The notes: generated by a model from the sequence alone, not told the origin. A stretch of DNA of 64,000 nt from Saccharibacillus qingshengii (GCF_013185195.1 NZ_JAAZWC010000002.1:124001-188000); one strand, 5' to 3'. Positions 1-9,533 are shown, numbered from the stretch's first letter. Translations and numbers: made by a program.

Positions 1-149
1 GACTCAAAACGCTGCTGACACCTTACGGCAACAATTACGATCTGCTGATCGTCGGTTCGTTTTTCTCGATCGTTCCGATCTTTATCCTGTTCGTGGCATT
101 CCAGAAATATTTTATCGACGGAATGACGGCAGGCGCGGTAAAAGGCTGA
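1..149 (+). CDS. Carbohydrate ABC transporter permease, LplC/YtcP type (C-terminal end only)
   Basis: The gene enters from outside the window, so only the last 48 codons are visible, ending in TGA at 147-149. The readable part is a hydrophobic helix (roughly LIVGSFFSIVPIFILFVAF) followed by FQKYFIDGMTAGAVKG. This terminus is typical of the second permease of Lpl-type sugar importers, and nearly the same ending (IKGITVGAVKG) closes the complete permease at 26910-27830. It would form half of the membrane channel that imports oligosaccharides. The GH43 gene starts 34 bp downstream on the same strand, so the two are probably one transcript. Confidence 0.85.
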   Translation, partial: LKTLLTPYGNNYDLLIVGSFFSIVPIFILFVAFQKYFIDGMTAGAVKG

Positions 150-182
150 AGACGGTCTACTTATAAGGAAGCAGGGAGAGCG

Positions 183-1184
183 ATGGACATGGACGAAGCA
201 AAAAGGTACCGCAATCCTCTAATCGAGCAGCGGGCGGACCCTTTTATCTGCAAGCACGATGACGGCTGCTATTATTTTATGGGTTCGGTACCGGAGTACG
301 ATCGGCTCGAGCTGCGACGGGCGCGTACGATCGAAGGTTTGAGGGAAGCCGAGCCCAAAGTCATCTGGACCAAACGCGAAAAAGGGCCGATGAGTGCAAA
401 TATCTGGGCCCCCGAGCTGCACCGGATCGACGGCAAATGGTACGTCTATTTTGCGGCCGCCCATACGACCGAGACGAACGAAGGACTGTTCGATCACCGC
501 ATGTATGCGCTGGAGAACGAGTCGGAGAATCCGCTGGATGGAACCTGGACGGAAAAAGGCCAGATTGTGACCGCCTGGGAATCGTTTGCGCTGGATGCGA
601 CTTCGTTCGAACATGGGGGCCGTCATTATTATGTGTGGGCTCAGAAAGATCCGGCCATCCCCGGCAATTCCAATCTGTATTTGTCGGAAATGGAGAACGG
701 ATGGACGCTCCGAGGCCCGCAGGTGATGATCAGCCAACCGGAATACGATTGGGAAAAGATCGGATTCTCCGTCAACGAAGGCGCAGCCGTGCTGAAACGT
801 GGAGGCCGGATCTGGATCACGTTCTCGGGCAGCGCAACGGATCATCATTACTGCATGGGCCTGCTCTATGCGGAGGAAGATGCCGATCTTCTGTCGCCCG
901 ACTCGTGGACCAAGCTGGATCGGCCGGTCTTTGCGACCAGCGAAGAGAACGGGCAGTACGGCCCGGGGCATAACTGCTTTACGGTCGGAGAACACGGCGA
1001 AGATCTGCTCGTTTACCATGCCCGCAGCTACAAGAAGATCGAAGGCGATCCGCTGTACGATCCGAATCGCCATGCGCGGGTCAAAGCTTTCGGTTGGACC
1101 GAAGACGGAATGCCGGACTTCGGCGTGCCCGAAGCGGATACACCAAACGTACGGGAAGAGCAGAAGAGCGGACTCGAACGGTAA
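183..1184 (+). CDS. Glycoside hydrolase family 43 (arabinofuranosidase/xylosidase type)
   Basis: A 333-residue protein with no signal peptide, so it probably acts in the cytoplasm on imported oligosaccharides. The GH43 five-bladed propeller triad can be placed: Asp19 in RADPF (general base), Asp138 in LDATSF (pKa modulator) and Glu199 in VNEGAAVLKR (general acid). WAPELH at 75-80 is the usual GH43 hallmark. The ATG follows a GGAG site. It lies directly after a sugar permease and faces two GH127 genes, which points to arabinose-containing side chains as substrate; exact specificity cannot be read. A strong hairpin terminator follows at 1233-1272. Confidence 0.87.
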   Translation: MDMDEAKRYRNPLIEQRADPFICKHDDGCYYFMGSVPEYDRLELRRARTIEGLREAEPKVIWTKREKGPMSANIWAPELHRIDGKWYVYFAAAHTTETNEGLFDHRMYALENESENPLDGTWTEKGQIVTAWESFALDATSFEHGGRHYYVWAQKDPAIPGNSNLYLSEMENGWTLRGPQVMISQPEYDWEKIGFSVNEGAAVLKRGGRIWITFSGSATDHHYCMGLLYAEEDADLLSPDSWTKLDRPVFATSEENGQYGPGHNCFTVGEHGEDLLVYHARSYKKIEGDPLYDPNRHARVKAFGWTEDGMPDFGVPEADTPNVREEQKSGLER

Positions 1185-1232
1185 GGGTTGAAGATCCCGG
1201 CAGAAACGGGACATGAAAGAACGGGTTTATCC

Positions 1233-1272
1233 AAAAAGCGCTTCGTCCCATTCAAGGGGCGAAGCGCTTTTT
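1233..1272. terminator. Bidirectional rho-independent terminator
   Basis: A 13-bp perfect stem (AAAAAGCGCTTCG with its complement) around a 14-nt loop has A- and T-runs on its outer sides. It separates the GH43 gene on the plus strand from the convergent GH127 gene on the minus strand and can serve both. Confidence 0.85.
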
Positions 1273-1345
1273 CGGGATTCGGACAACGGAAGATCGTCCA
1301 ACGGTAGATCGGGGAGAGATCCGGTTGGTCCTGCGCAGAACGGCG

Positions 1346-3925
1346 TCAGGAAAGAGGGTTCACGATTTCGATGATATAGTCCCGCGTTTGTTCGTGATCT
1401 TCCGCTGCAGCGGTCAGATGGAGAACGGTCCGCTCTCCATCAAGTTTCACGAGGCGGCGAAGCGTATCTTCGATCAGCACGCCGTCTGCATAGACCAGTC
1501 CGTTTCTGCGGACTGGAACGGCGAGAAAGTCGACATGCTCCGCGGTTTCCGGCATATGCAGCGTATAGCCCGTCCGGGAAGGTTCGAACGGAGGCTCCAG
1601 TCTGCCGGTACCGAAATCCAGACTCCGCAGCGAAGGGTCGGGATCAAACGGAGTCAGGACGCGCAGGATTCCGAAGATGCCGGTCTCTTCACCGCCGATC
1701 TTGAACGTTACATCCAGCTGTTCCCGTTCGCCGATCAGTTCCGCCGGCAGCGTATACCGATGCGAATGGAAACCGCGTCCGATATCGGACGGCGGAACCC
1801 CGTCGAAAATCACCGTTCCGCCGGCTTCGATCGTGATCGGCCGGTCGCCTCGGTGGCCGGAGAAAAAGGTTGCTTCCAGCACTTGTTCTTCGCCGGGGCG
1901 AACATTCAGCGTGTAGGCGAACCAGCCGCCTGTCTCGGCGCGGCGTGTGGTGCTGCCATCCCAGACGTCGACAAATGTCCGCTCGCCGCGGATCTTGTGT
2001 TCCAGCTCGTACTGGTCGTTGCCGACCGGCAGACTGTCGACCGTATGTTCTTCCGTTCGGCTGCCGCGTTTGGCTTCCCGAATATGCCGCTGCATTTCCG
2101 CCGAATCGGCTTCGGCGATCCGCCAGTAGATCCCGTAGCGTTCGCCGTGCCGCTTGTAATGCGGCGTGAAGATCAGGCGGTCGTCTTCGTCCGTTCCGCG
2201 AAGGACGAATTCAAGGGTGCCGCCGCGCCGTTCCCAGCGCGAAGCGAAAGATTGCAGCCATTCGTCCGGGCTGCCATTGACCGTCAGGAAGTCTTTGACG
2301 AGCTTATTTCTCGTCGGTACGCTCACCGCCACGCCGGTGGCGGACTCGGTCAGGTCATCTTGGCCGAGTCCCGCGCTGAGCACGGTAGGGCCGTACTTGA
2401 ACGCGACCGAATGGGGCGCGTCGGGCAGACCGATCGCGCGCAGCGTCATCGGCAGGCGCAGCTCGACTTGGTCGCCGTCGCTCCAGACGCGGTCCATGAC
2501 GGCGAAGCCGCTGTGCGCTTGAAGCGGGAAGCGCTCGCCGTTGAGCGTCAGCTCCGCTTCGCCGGCCAGCCATTCCGGCAGGCGGAAGCGGAGCGAGAGG
2601 CGGCCGGACTGCGGCCGGGTGAGCGCTACGGTGAAGAGCGCCGTGTCGTTGTCCGGCAGGGAAGAGCGCTGGTTGAGCTTCAAGCCGAATTCCTCGGCGT
2701 CAAGTTCCGAGGAGACGTATTGGTGGACGACGATGCCGTCCGCGGAGCGGAAATACAAGCTGTCGTTCAGCTTGGTGAAGCTCTCCATGCCTGTGCCGGT
2801 ACAGCACCAGAAGTGCTCGAACGGCGAACTGTAGACTTTGAAATAGCCGGTCGCCATCGGTTGGAAATACATCGTCATCCCCGTGTGCGGATGCTGGGAC
2901 GAGACGATCGCGTTCAGGAACGTATTCTCGTAGAAATCGGCGTATTTGGCATCGCCGCTCAGTTTGAACAGCTCGCGCGACAGCTTGAGCATATTGTACG
3001 TATTGCACGTCTCGGCCGTGAAATTGGACCGTTCGCGATCCAGCTTGTCGGGTTCGCCGAAGTGTTCCCATTCGCTGTTGCCGCCGGTAATATAACTGTG
3101 ATGGTGGACCACCATTTTCCAGAAGGCTTCGGCCGCTTCCAGGTAGAAACGTTCGCTGTCGCCAAGGGTACGGTAGCGGTTTAGCGCCCCCAGGAATTTG
3201 GGGATCGTGGTGTTGGCATGTTTGCCGCGCAGGATATCGCGTCCTTCGCGCACCGGAGCAAACAGCGAATCTTCATCGAAACGGTGTGCGGCATCAAGGT
3301 GCGCCGGACTGCCGGTCAGTTTGTACAAATCGTACAAACAGTCGTTCATGCCGCCGTATTCCACGGCCAGCACGGCGGCATGGATCTCCGGCGTCCAGGC
3401 CAGAGCCCGCTCCGCGATCCAATCGCCCAGACGGGAAGCGATCTCCAGCGCTTGTTGGCTGCCGGCATATTCGTAAGCGGCGGTCAGACCCGCGACAATC
3501 TTGTGCATCGTATACCAGGGCACCCAGGCGGGCTGTTTGCGCTCGATCCGGTCAAACAGCTCTTCCGGGAAAGCGGACAAATATCCGCTCCCGAACTGGC
3601 ACTTGTGCAAGCCTTCCACAAGTTCGTCTATACGTTCGCGCAGCTCGGCATCGCCGGATCCGGCATAAGCCTGCGCCAACGCTTTCAGATAATGGCCGAG
3701 CGTGTGACCGCGGATTTCGGTACTTTCCCAACCGGGATATTTCTCGGCGAGCGGAGGCAGTCCCCGGGTTTCCCGGAACCCGGCCAGCAGCCGATCGGGG
3801 CTGTAGCTTTTTAGATAGCGGACTTCCTGGTCAAAAGCGTTCCGCAGATAAGCATCATGGATCCGTACACGGTTCAGCGGATAATCGTCGAGCAGCGCCG
3901 AAGGCGCGGTGAATTCGGTAGGCAT
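1346..3925 (-). CDS. GH127-type beta-L-arabinofuranosidase, long form
   Basis: The 859-residue protein carries the DUF1680/GH127 (alpha/alpha)6 barrel followed by beta domains. The zinc and cysteine nucleophile site of the HypBA1 family is visible: Glu305 and Cys307 in AETCNTYNMLK, and Cys374-Cys375 in HFWCCTGTGME. The family removes terminal beta-L-arabinofuranose, for example from hydroxyproline-rich glycoproteins or pectic arabinan. The ATG at 3925 was chosen because AGGGAGAAG lies just upstream; an in-frame start 50 codons further up gives an implausible leader. No signal peptide. It is roughly 200 residues longer than HypBA1 and ends in an extra region (after about residue 620) that I cannot name. 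It follows a second GH127 gene on the same strand, across a 363-bp gap with a terminator. Confidence 0.87.
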   Translation of the reverse strand: MPTEFTAPSALLDDYPLNRVRIHDAYLRNAFDQEVRYLKSYSPDRLLAGFRETRGLPPLAEKYPGWESTEIRGHTLGHYLKALAQAYAGSGDAELRERIDELVEGLHKCQFGSGYLSAFPEELFDRIERKQPAWVPWYTMHKIVAGLTAAYEYAGSQQALEIASRLGDWIAERALAWTPEIHAAVLAVEYGGMNDCLYDLYKLTGSPAHLDAAHRFDEDSLFAPVREGRDILRGKHANTTIPKFLGALNRYRTLGDSERFYLEAAEAFWKMVVHHHSYITGGNSEWEHFGEPDKLDRERSNFTAETCNTYNMLKLSRELFKLSGDAKYADFYENTFLNAIVSSQHPHTGMTMYFQPMATGYFKVYSSPFEHFWCCTGTGMESFTKLNDSLYFRSADGIVVHQYVSSELDAEEFGLKLNQRSSLPDNDTALFTVALTRPQSGRLSLRFRLPEWLAGEAELTLNGERFPLQAHSGFAVMDRVWSDGDQVELRLPMTLRAIGLPDAPHSVAFKYGPTVLSAGLGQDDLTESATGVAVSVPTRNKLVKDFLTVNGSPDEWLQSFASRWERRGGTLEFVLRGTDEDDRLIFTPHYKRHGERYGIYWRIAEADSAEMQRHIREAKRGSRTEEHTVDSLPVGNDQYELEHKIRGERTFVDVWDGSTTRRAETGGWFAYTLNVRPGEEQVLEATFFSGHRGDRPITIEAGGTVIFDGVPPSDIGRGFHSHRYTLPAELIGEREQLDVTFKIGGEETGIFGILRVLTPFDPDPSLRSLDFGTGRLEPPFEPSRTGYTLHMPETAEHVDFLAVPVRRNGLVYADGVLIEDTLRRLVKLDGERTVLHLTAAAEDHEQTRDYIIEIVNPLS

Positions 3926-4288
3926 GGCAGTCTTCTCCCTGTTGACGGAAATATGGAATAAGGGCGGTATCCGTTCTGTGTCCAGCTTATCGGCCGCGGC
4001 CTTTTGCGTAAATGGCGTGACGTTCGAATAAGTGTCAAAACGTTTGAAAAATAAATAGAATAACGCAGCATTCACAAGCCGGAATTCGTTATTTTGCGCA
4101 GAAAGCTTGCAGTAGAGCCTTCTGTTGAGGACGGGTAGCCTGGAAGCTTAGGTGTCAAAAAGACAGAAAATCCGGAGTTTCGAAGTCAAACGTTCATATT
4201 CAAATGGGGATCAACCCATCATCCTAACGAAAAGCCCGTCCGCCGGCCCGAAGGCAGGCAAACGGGCAAACGGGCAGGTTATCGGCCG
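3926..4288. other. Intergenic gap between the two GH127 genes
   Basis: No gene is seen in these 363 bases. The part next to 3926 is AT-rich and should hold the promoter for the 1346-3925 gene, but I could not fix a convincing -35/-10 pair. The part next to 4288 holds the terminator listed separately. Confidence 0.6.
4230..4267 (-). terminator. Terminator after the HypBA1-like gene
   Basis: Read on the minus strand, GCCCGT and ACGGGC pair around inner GCC/GGC pairs, followed by TTTT. It lies about 20 bp past the stop of the gene at 4289-6277, so the two GH127 genes are probably separate transcripts or joined by read-through. Confidence 0.6.
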
Positions 4289-6277
4289 TCAAATCGGGGA
4301 GTGCGACGTTGTCAGCCATACGGCCATTTCGCCCCGGCCCCGATTGCCCCACAGATAATAGGGCACCGCGGTCAGGCGGGCCGGTTCGAGCCGCGGAGGC
4401 TGCGTGCCGTACAGCGGGCCGCTTACGGAATCCGTATCCGAAGAAGAGGTTACGCTGCGCAGTCCTTGCGTCTCGAGTGCCAGCGCGTCTCCCGGCAGAT
4501 CTTCCGCCGGCCGCTGCATGAACGAAGCTTGCCGGGGCAGCAGCAGCGAAGAGATCTCTTCGCCATTATCGGCGCTCTCCACACAGTATACGAGGGGTCC
4601 CCGCTGAATAGCCGCTTTGTGGGCATCGGCACGTACCCGGCTGTCGGCGTATACAAGCCGGGGCTCGACCTGCAGCTTCGCTTCGACCCGGTCTCCGTTT
4701 CTCCACGACCGGCTCAGAAGCAGGTAACCGTCTTGGAAATCGTCGGCCGAGACGGGGATCTCTTCGCCGTTGACCAAGACGGTGAGGTTCGGCGACCAAT
4801 CGGGCCGACGCAGGGCCAGCGCGAATACGGCTTCGGAATCGGTCTCGATATCGAACGCCGCCGTTCCGCTCCACGGAAGCTCCGCCTGCTGCCGGATCCG
4901 GACATTCGTTCCGCCGAGTTCGGCGGACCATTCGCTGCCGATATACAGATTGACGTAGACCGTATCGCCGCGTCGGGTATAGATATAACGCCCCAGGGAA
5001 GTCAGCAGCCGCGCAACATTGGGCGGACAGCAGGCGCATCCGAACCAGGCCTGCCGTTCGGATTTGACATGATGTTTGCCCGGATTGTGCGAGCAGGCCT
5101 GAGGCCAGACTTCCAGCGGATTAACGTAGAAATAATGCTTGCCGTCCTGGGCCATGGAGCCGAGCACGTTGTTATATAAGGCACGTTCCATCACATCCGC
5201 ATATTCCGATTTGGGTTCAAGCAGCAGCATGCGCTGGGCGAAGAAGATCAAGCCGATCGAAGCGCAGGTCTCGGCATAGACCGTATCGTTCGGCAGATCG
5301 TAATCGAAAGTGAACGCTTCGCCATGATGCGTCGATCCGATGCCTCCGGTGATATACATCTGGGTCCGCGTCACGTTGTGCCAGAGGCGCAGGCAGGCGC
5401 GATGCAGCTCCCCGTCCTCCGTCAGGCGGGCCAGATCGGCCATAGCCGTATACATATACACGGCGCGTACGGCATGGCCTGCGGCTTCCGACTGCTCGCG
5501 AACCGGTTTGTGCGCCTGGAAATAAGAGACGTCGAGACGATCCTGAAGATTCGGATTGAAGTGGCCGCGTCGCCCGCGGCTTTCCCACTCGGTGCGCAGG
5601 AAATTCGGTTCTTGTCCGCGTTCGTTGATAAAGAAAGCCGCAAGCTTCAGGAAACGGTCTTCCTGGGTGAGCGTGTAGAGCTTCACCAGGGCCAATTCGA
5701 TCTCCTGATGACCGTCGTATCCTTTCAGCTTGCCTTCTTCGGGTCCGAAGACCGTTTCGATATGGTCGACCATACGCCGCATAATCCCGAGCAGCTTGTC
5801 TTTGCCGGTCGCTTCATAATAGGAGACCGCCGCTTCGATCATATGGCCGGCGCAGTACAGCTCGTGGCAGTCGGTCAGATTGGTCCAGCGTCTGCCGGGT
5901 TCTTTGATCGTAAAATAGGTATTCAGATATCCGTCCGGCTGCTGGGCCGCTCCGATCAGATCGATCAGTTCGTCCGCGCGCCGTTCGAGATCGGGGTCAC
6001 GCCGGATTTGCAGCGAGTAGCCGACCGCTTCCAGCCATTTGGCCAGATCGCTGTCCTGGAAAACCCAGCCGACGAACTCGCCTTCCGCCTGCTTGGCGGC
6101 AATCCGGAAGTTCTGCACAGCACCGCTGGGCTCCGCGCCCGGAGCACGGTCGTGCAGCGCTTCATATTGATAGGGAATTACCACCTGCCGGGCAAGATCG
6201 AGATAGCTGGACCAGAATTTGTCGTTCAAGGCAGCGGATACGGCCGTTCCGCCGGAACGTTCGGAGATCGGGTTCAT
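4289..6277 (-). CDS. GH127 beta-L-arabinofuranosidase, HypBA1-like
   Basis: The 662-residue protein is close in length to Bifidobacterium HypBA1 (658) and starts with the typical FWSSYLDLARQVVIPYQYEAL segment (as two halves around residues 21-41). Catalytic residues align well: general acid Glu320 in HHGEAF, zinc ligands Glu336 and Cys338 in YAETCAS, and Cys414/Cys416/Cys417 in FGCACCPPN, one of the last pair being the nucleophile. There is no signal peptide, so it is probably cytosolic. It is divergent from the AraC regulator at 6447, which probably controls it. Having two distinct GH127 forms suggests two beta-L-arabinosyl substrates or linkages. Confidence 0.92.
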   Translation of the reverse strand: MNPISERSGGTAVSAALNDKFWSSYLDLARQVVIPYQYEALHDRAPGAEPSGAVQNFRIAAKQAEGEFVGWVFQDSDLAKWLEAVGYSLQIRRDPDLERRADELIDLIGAAQQPDGYLNTYFTIKEPGRRWTNLTDCHELYCAGHMIEAAVSYYEATGKDKLLGIMRRMVDHIETVFGPEEGKLKGYDGHQEIELALVKLYTLTQEDRFLKLAAFFINERGQEPNFLRTEWESRGRRGHFNPNLQDRLDVSYFQAHKPVREQSEAAGHAVRAVYMYTAMADLARLTEDGELHRACLRLWHNVTRTQMYITGGIGSTHHGEAFTFDYDLPNDTVYAETCASIGLIFFAQRMLLLEPKSEYADVMERALYNNVLGSMAQDGKHYFYVNPLEVWPQACSHNPGKHHVKSERQAWFGCACCPPNVARLLTSLGRYIYTRRGDTVYVNLYIGSEWSAELGGTNVRIRQQAELPWSGTAAFDIETDSEAVFALALRRPDWSPNLTVLVNGEEIPVSADDFQDGYLLLSRSWRNGDRVEAKLQVEPRLVYADSRVRADAHKAAIQRGPLVYCVESADNGEEISSLLLPRQASFMQRPAEDLPGDALALETQGLRSVTSSSDTDSVSGPLYGTQPPRLEPARLTAVPYYLWGNRGRGEMAVWLTTSHSPI

Positions 6278-6446
6278 CGGGTTTCTTCCTTTCGTTTCTC
6301 GACTAGTCGTTCGATTTACTCCTGTACATTCGTATTATATTCCTTAGAATAAAAGGATACGATTGATAGAAGAAGCTTATTTCTTGTCGGATTTCACACT
6401 CAATGAATACGCTTCCCTAAATTTGAAGAAGAAGGGGAGAGATCTG

Positions 6447-7322
6447 ATGGAACAAAGGGAATCGGAAGTTTGTCTGGCGGCTCCGCCGTTTCCGTATTTC
6501 ACGGAATGCGGCCGCAGCGTGTACCAACCGGGAGACCGTCATCCGAATCGCAGCAATTTGGGAATGTTCGATCTGATCCTGGTGGAGAAAGGAAGACTGT
6601 TTATCGGGGAAGAAGATCGGCAGTGGGAAGTTTCGGCGGGGGGAACCCTGCTTCTTCTGCCGGACCGTTATCATTATGCGGTCCGGCCCTGCACGGAAGA
6701 AACGAGTTTCGTCTGGATTCATTTTCGGGCTTTGGCGGAATGGGGAGTTCGGACCGATGGCGATACGGCGTTCGTCGATCGGGAAGGTCATATGAACCGG
6801 TATGCGACGGCTCCTTATACCATCCGTCTGCCGCAGCTTGGCACGCTGCCTGGAGCTCCCGGCAGCAGCGGAGAAGGAGAGCGCCTGCTCCGTCTGCAGG
6901 AACGAAGTTTGTCCGGTGCCGTCTGGGAACGGCAGCGATTATTCGAGCAGCTGCTTCGCTCGCTGGATCTTCGCGGCCGGGATCCGTCCGGCAGTCCCGC
7001 TGCAAGCGTCGCCGAACGGACGGAACGTTATATCCGGGCCCATTACGCCAAGCCGCTGACCGGGGCTGCCTTGTCGGAAGCGCTGCATTTTCACTACAAT
7101 TACTTGACCCGCTGCATGAAGCGGGTCAACGGACTGACTCCGATGGAATATTTGGAGGAATGCCGGCTTGAACAAGCCCGGCTTCTGCTGCTGCGGACCG
7201 AATCTTCCGTGGCATCCGTAGCCGAACAGGTCGGCTTCGAGACCGCGCCTTACTTTTCGCGCCGCTTCTCGGAACGCTTCGGCGTACCGCCGCTGAAATT
7301 CCGGCAGCGGTATACGCGCTGA
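6447..7322 (+). CDS. AraC-family transcriptional regulator
   Basis: The 291-residue protein has an N-terminal cupin-like sensor (GMFDLILVEKGRLFIGEE, then a PDRYHY segment typical of sugar-responsive AraC proteins) and a C-terminal pair of helix-turn-helix motifs over about the last 100 residues (LSEALHFHYNYLTRCMKRV and VASVAEQVGFETAPYFSRRF). The ATG at 6447 was chosen because of GGGGAGAG just upstream; the longer frame would start with a TTG without a site. It is transcribed away from the HypBA1-like gene with about 170 bp between starts, the usual layout of an AraC activator and its target. The ligand is probably an arabinose-containing sugar (inference). Confidence 0.88.
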   Translation: MEQRESEVCLAAPPFPYFTECGRSVYQPGDRHPNRSNLGMFDLILVEKGRLFIGEEDRQWEVSAGGTLLLLPDRYHYAVRPCTEETSFVWIHFRALAEWGVRTDGDTAFVDREGHMNRYATAPYTIRLPQLGTLPGAPGSSGEGERLLRLQERSLSGAVWERQRLFEQLLRSLDLRGRDPSGSPAASVAERTERYIRAHYAKPLTGAALSEALHFHYNYLTRCMKRVNGLTPMEYLEECRLEQARLLLLRTESSVASVAEQVGFETAPYFSRRFSERFGVPPLKFRQRYTR

Positions 7323-7383
7323 GCCGACCGGATCGTATCCGGCCGTCCGATCGAAGAGGTGCAGGGGGCGGCGCGCCGACGCG

Positions 7384-8574
7384 TCAGACGGACCATTCCT
7401 GCAGCAGCATAAAAGCGGCCCCCGCCGCCACGGCATTTTCTTTCAGCTCCGCCAGCGAAAAGGCGGGGCTGTATTCGTTTCCGCGTACAATATTCTTGAG
7501 CGCGGTCGCGACAGCCGTTTCATACACAAGCGGATGGGCTTCGATCAGCGGACCGCCAAGCACGACCATGTCGGGATGCAGCACATTGATAAGATTCGCA
7601 AGACCGATTCCGAGATAGGCAGCGGCTTCATGGAACTGTTCCTTGACCAGCGCATCGTCGGCATCCAGCGCTTCTGTCAGGTCTGCGAAACGGATCTGGT
7701 CCGGATGACGGTCTGCCAGGAGACTGGGCCGGCCAATCTTGAGCTGGGTACGTACCCGGTGTTCGAGCGCACGGACCGATACGAATGCTTCCCAGGCTCC
7801 GTGGTTGCCCCGGCCTTCGAAACGTGGACCGTCGGTGGCGATAATCATCTGGCCGACCGCGCCTTCCGCATCGGCCGCGCCGCGGATCAGCCTGCCTTCG
7901 GACATCATCGCCGCACGCAGACCGACGCCCGAATGGACATACAGCAGATGCCGGATGTTTTGTCCGCGCAGCGCCCAATGTTCGCCGAGCAGTGCGGTAT
8001 TCGAACCGTTGTCCAGTCGGGCCGGCACGCCAAGGCGCGTCTGCAGCTGTTCGCAGATCGGAACTTCGTCCCAGCCCGCAGCCGGGAAAAATTCGGGGCC
8101 GAGGATCAGTCCGCGTTCGCGGTCCAGCGGGCCGACGGATCCGACGCCGATGCCGAGCAGCTTCTCGCGGGGAATCCCGTGCGCGGCAAGGAAGCTTTCC
8201 GCCTCGGCACCGACACGCTGCGTCAGCCGTTCGGGTGTCATATCGGCATCCATTTTCCAGCGGGTGGACGACAGCAGATTGAGATGCATATCATACAAAC
8301 CCAGTGTGGAATAGATCCGTGAAATTTCCAGGCCGAGCAGGTACCGATAGGTAGGGTGGGTCTGGAACAGGATCGGTTTGCGCCCGCCGGTCGAAGTGCC
8401 GAATCCCGAGACCCGAATGATATCCTGGGCGGCCAAATCGTCGAGCAGGCGCGTCATGCTGCTGCTGGTCAAAGCGAATTCGCGCATTAATTCGGCTTTG
8501 GATACAGGGCCAAGCTCGAGAATGCGGTGATACACGTGTTTACGGATCGAAGGTTGAGCATGGGCGGTATGCAA
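7384..8574 (-). CDS. ROK-fold transcriptional regulator (XylR/NagC type) without kinase motifs
   Basis: The 396-residue protein has a winged-helix domain at about 10-60 (SKAELMREFALTSSSMTRLL) and then a ROK fold. The ROK sugar-kinase motifs are all degenerate. The phosphate loop (normally DIGGT) reads LEISRI. The catalytic NDAN is NGSN at 189-192, so the catalytic Asp is Gly190. The CxCGxxGCxE zinc motif reads as GRGNHGAWEAF near 254-264 with no cysteine. It should therefore bind DNA and perhaps sugar but not phosphorylate. It starts at ATG with GGAGAG upstream. It may repress the adjacent hemicellulose genes; its targets are not shown by the sequence. Confidence 0.88.
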   Translation of the reverse strand: MHTAHAQPSIRKHVYHRILELGPVSKAELMREFALTSSSMTRLLDDLAAQDIIRVSGFGTSTGGRKPILFQTHPTYRYLLGLEISRIYSTLGLYDMHLNLLSSTRWKMDADMTPERLTQRVGAEAESFLAAHGIPREKLLGIGVGSVGPLDRERGLILGPEFFPAAGWDEVPICEQLQTRLGVPARLDNGSNTALLGEHWALRGQNIRHLLYVHSGVGLRAAMMSEGRLIRGAADAEGAVGQMIIATDGPRFEGRGNHGAWEAFVSVRALEHRVRTQLKIGRPSLLADRHPDQIRFADLTEALDADDALVKEQFHEAAAYLGIGLANLINVLHPDMVVLGGPLIEAHPLVYETAVATALKNIVRGNEYSPAFSLAELKENAVAAGAAFMLLQEWSV

Positions 8575-8785
8575 GCGAATCTCTCCATTTCCGAGTATGT
8601 AAGTTGGTTATGAAACAGTATAAAGGAGCCGCACACTTATTTCTATACTAAATCCATATGAATAATCGACTTTTTGTTGAAATGGTAAAAAGTAGGGCTG
8701 TATCCCTCACTATACGGCTTTTTTTTCTCTATATACAATCTTTTTTCATTCTTTTGACGAAACTTAAAACCAAAACGAAGTAATG

Positions 8786-8794
8786 TGGTATAAT
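8786..8794 (+). promoter_or_regulatory. Extended -10 promoter of the chromate-transporter pair
   Basis: TGGTATAAT, an extended -10 element (TGn before TATAAT), lies 44 bp before the ATG at 8838. No good -35 is seen, which is acceptable for an extended -10 promoter. The rest of the 8575-8837 gap is AT-rich and holds no gene. Confidence 0.55.
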
Positions 8795-8837
8795 GAAAAG
8801 ATTGCGAAGAGAAGTTTTGCAGGAAAGGAGGAGAAAA

Positions 8838-9479
8838 ATGCAGGTTTCGGCCGCACTAAAAAAGAAAACGCATAGGCTGGGGCAGATTTTCATGGCGTTT
8901 CTCAAGATCGGCCCTTCCACATTTGGCGGCGGATACGCGATGATTGCAACAATCGAACGCGAAATCGTGGAGCGGCGGAAATGGATGGAGACCGAGGAAA
9001 TGGCCGATATGGTCTCGGTAGCCGGGTCGGCGCCGGGCGGCGTGGCGGTGAATTCGGCGGCTTTTGTCGGATACCGGCTGGGAGGCTTGGCCGGAGCCTC
9101 GGCCGCGGTCCTCGGAATTACGCTGCCAACCTTGGCTATTGTGCTGGCGCTCAGTTTCACTTTCGCCTGGTTTCGTGACAACCCGAAGGTGGAAGCCGCA
9201 CTCCAAGGCGTGCATGCGGCCATCACGGCCCTTATTCTGCTGGCAGCCTGGAAAATGGCGCGTACTTCGCTGTTCGACGCGGTCACTTTCGGTATTACGG
9301 CAGCGGCACTGGCGATTCTGCTCCTGACCCAGGTGCATTCGCTCTGGCTGATTGCGGGCGGTCCGCTTGTCGGCCTGGCCGCGTCATTCATTCGGCGGAA
9401 GCGGGGATGGGAAGTGCGCACGGAACCTTCGCACCGTACCGAAGAAGACCGGGCCATGCTGCCGGAATACTATATTTGA
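8838..9479 (+). CDS. Chromate transporter, N-half type CHR protein
   Basis: A 213-residue membrane protein with one CHR domain of about five or six helices. The family signature is present as IGPSTFGGGYAMIATIERE near the N-terminus, followed by APGGVAVNSAAFVGYRLGG. Short CHR proteins work as pairs of opposite topology; the partner is the next gene. The family exports chromate, using similarity to sulfate, although many homologues have no tested substrate. The ATG at 8838 is preceded by AGGAAAGGAGG; the longer frame from 8793 would start inside the promoter. Confidence 0.88.
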   Translation: MQVSAALKKKTHRLGQIFMAFLKIGPSTFGGGYAMIATIEREIVERRKWMETEEMADMVSVAGSAPGGVAVNSAAFVGYRLGGLAGASAAVLGITLPTLAIVLALSFTFAWFRDNPKVEAALQGVHAAITALILLAAWKMARTSLFDAVTFGITAAALAILLLTQVHSLWLIAGGPLVGLAASFIRRKRGWEVRTEPSHRTEEDRAMLPEYYI

Positions 9480-9533
9480 TCCGATATTCGCATCGGGAAC
9501 GATCCGGAAATGTAAGGATTAAGGAGGGAACTT

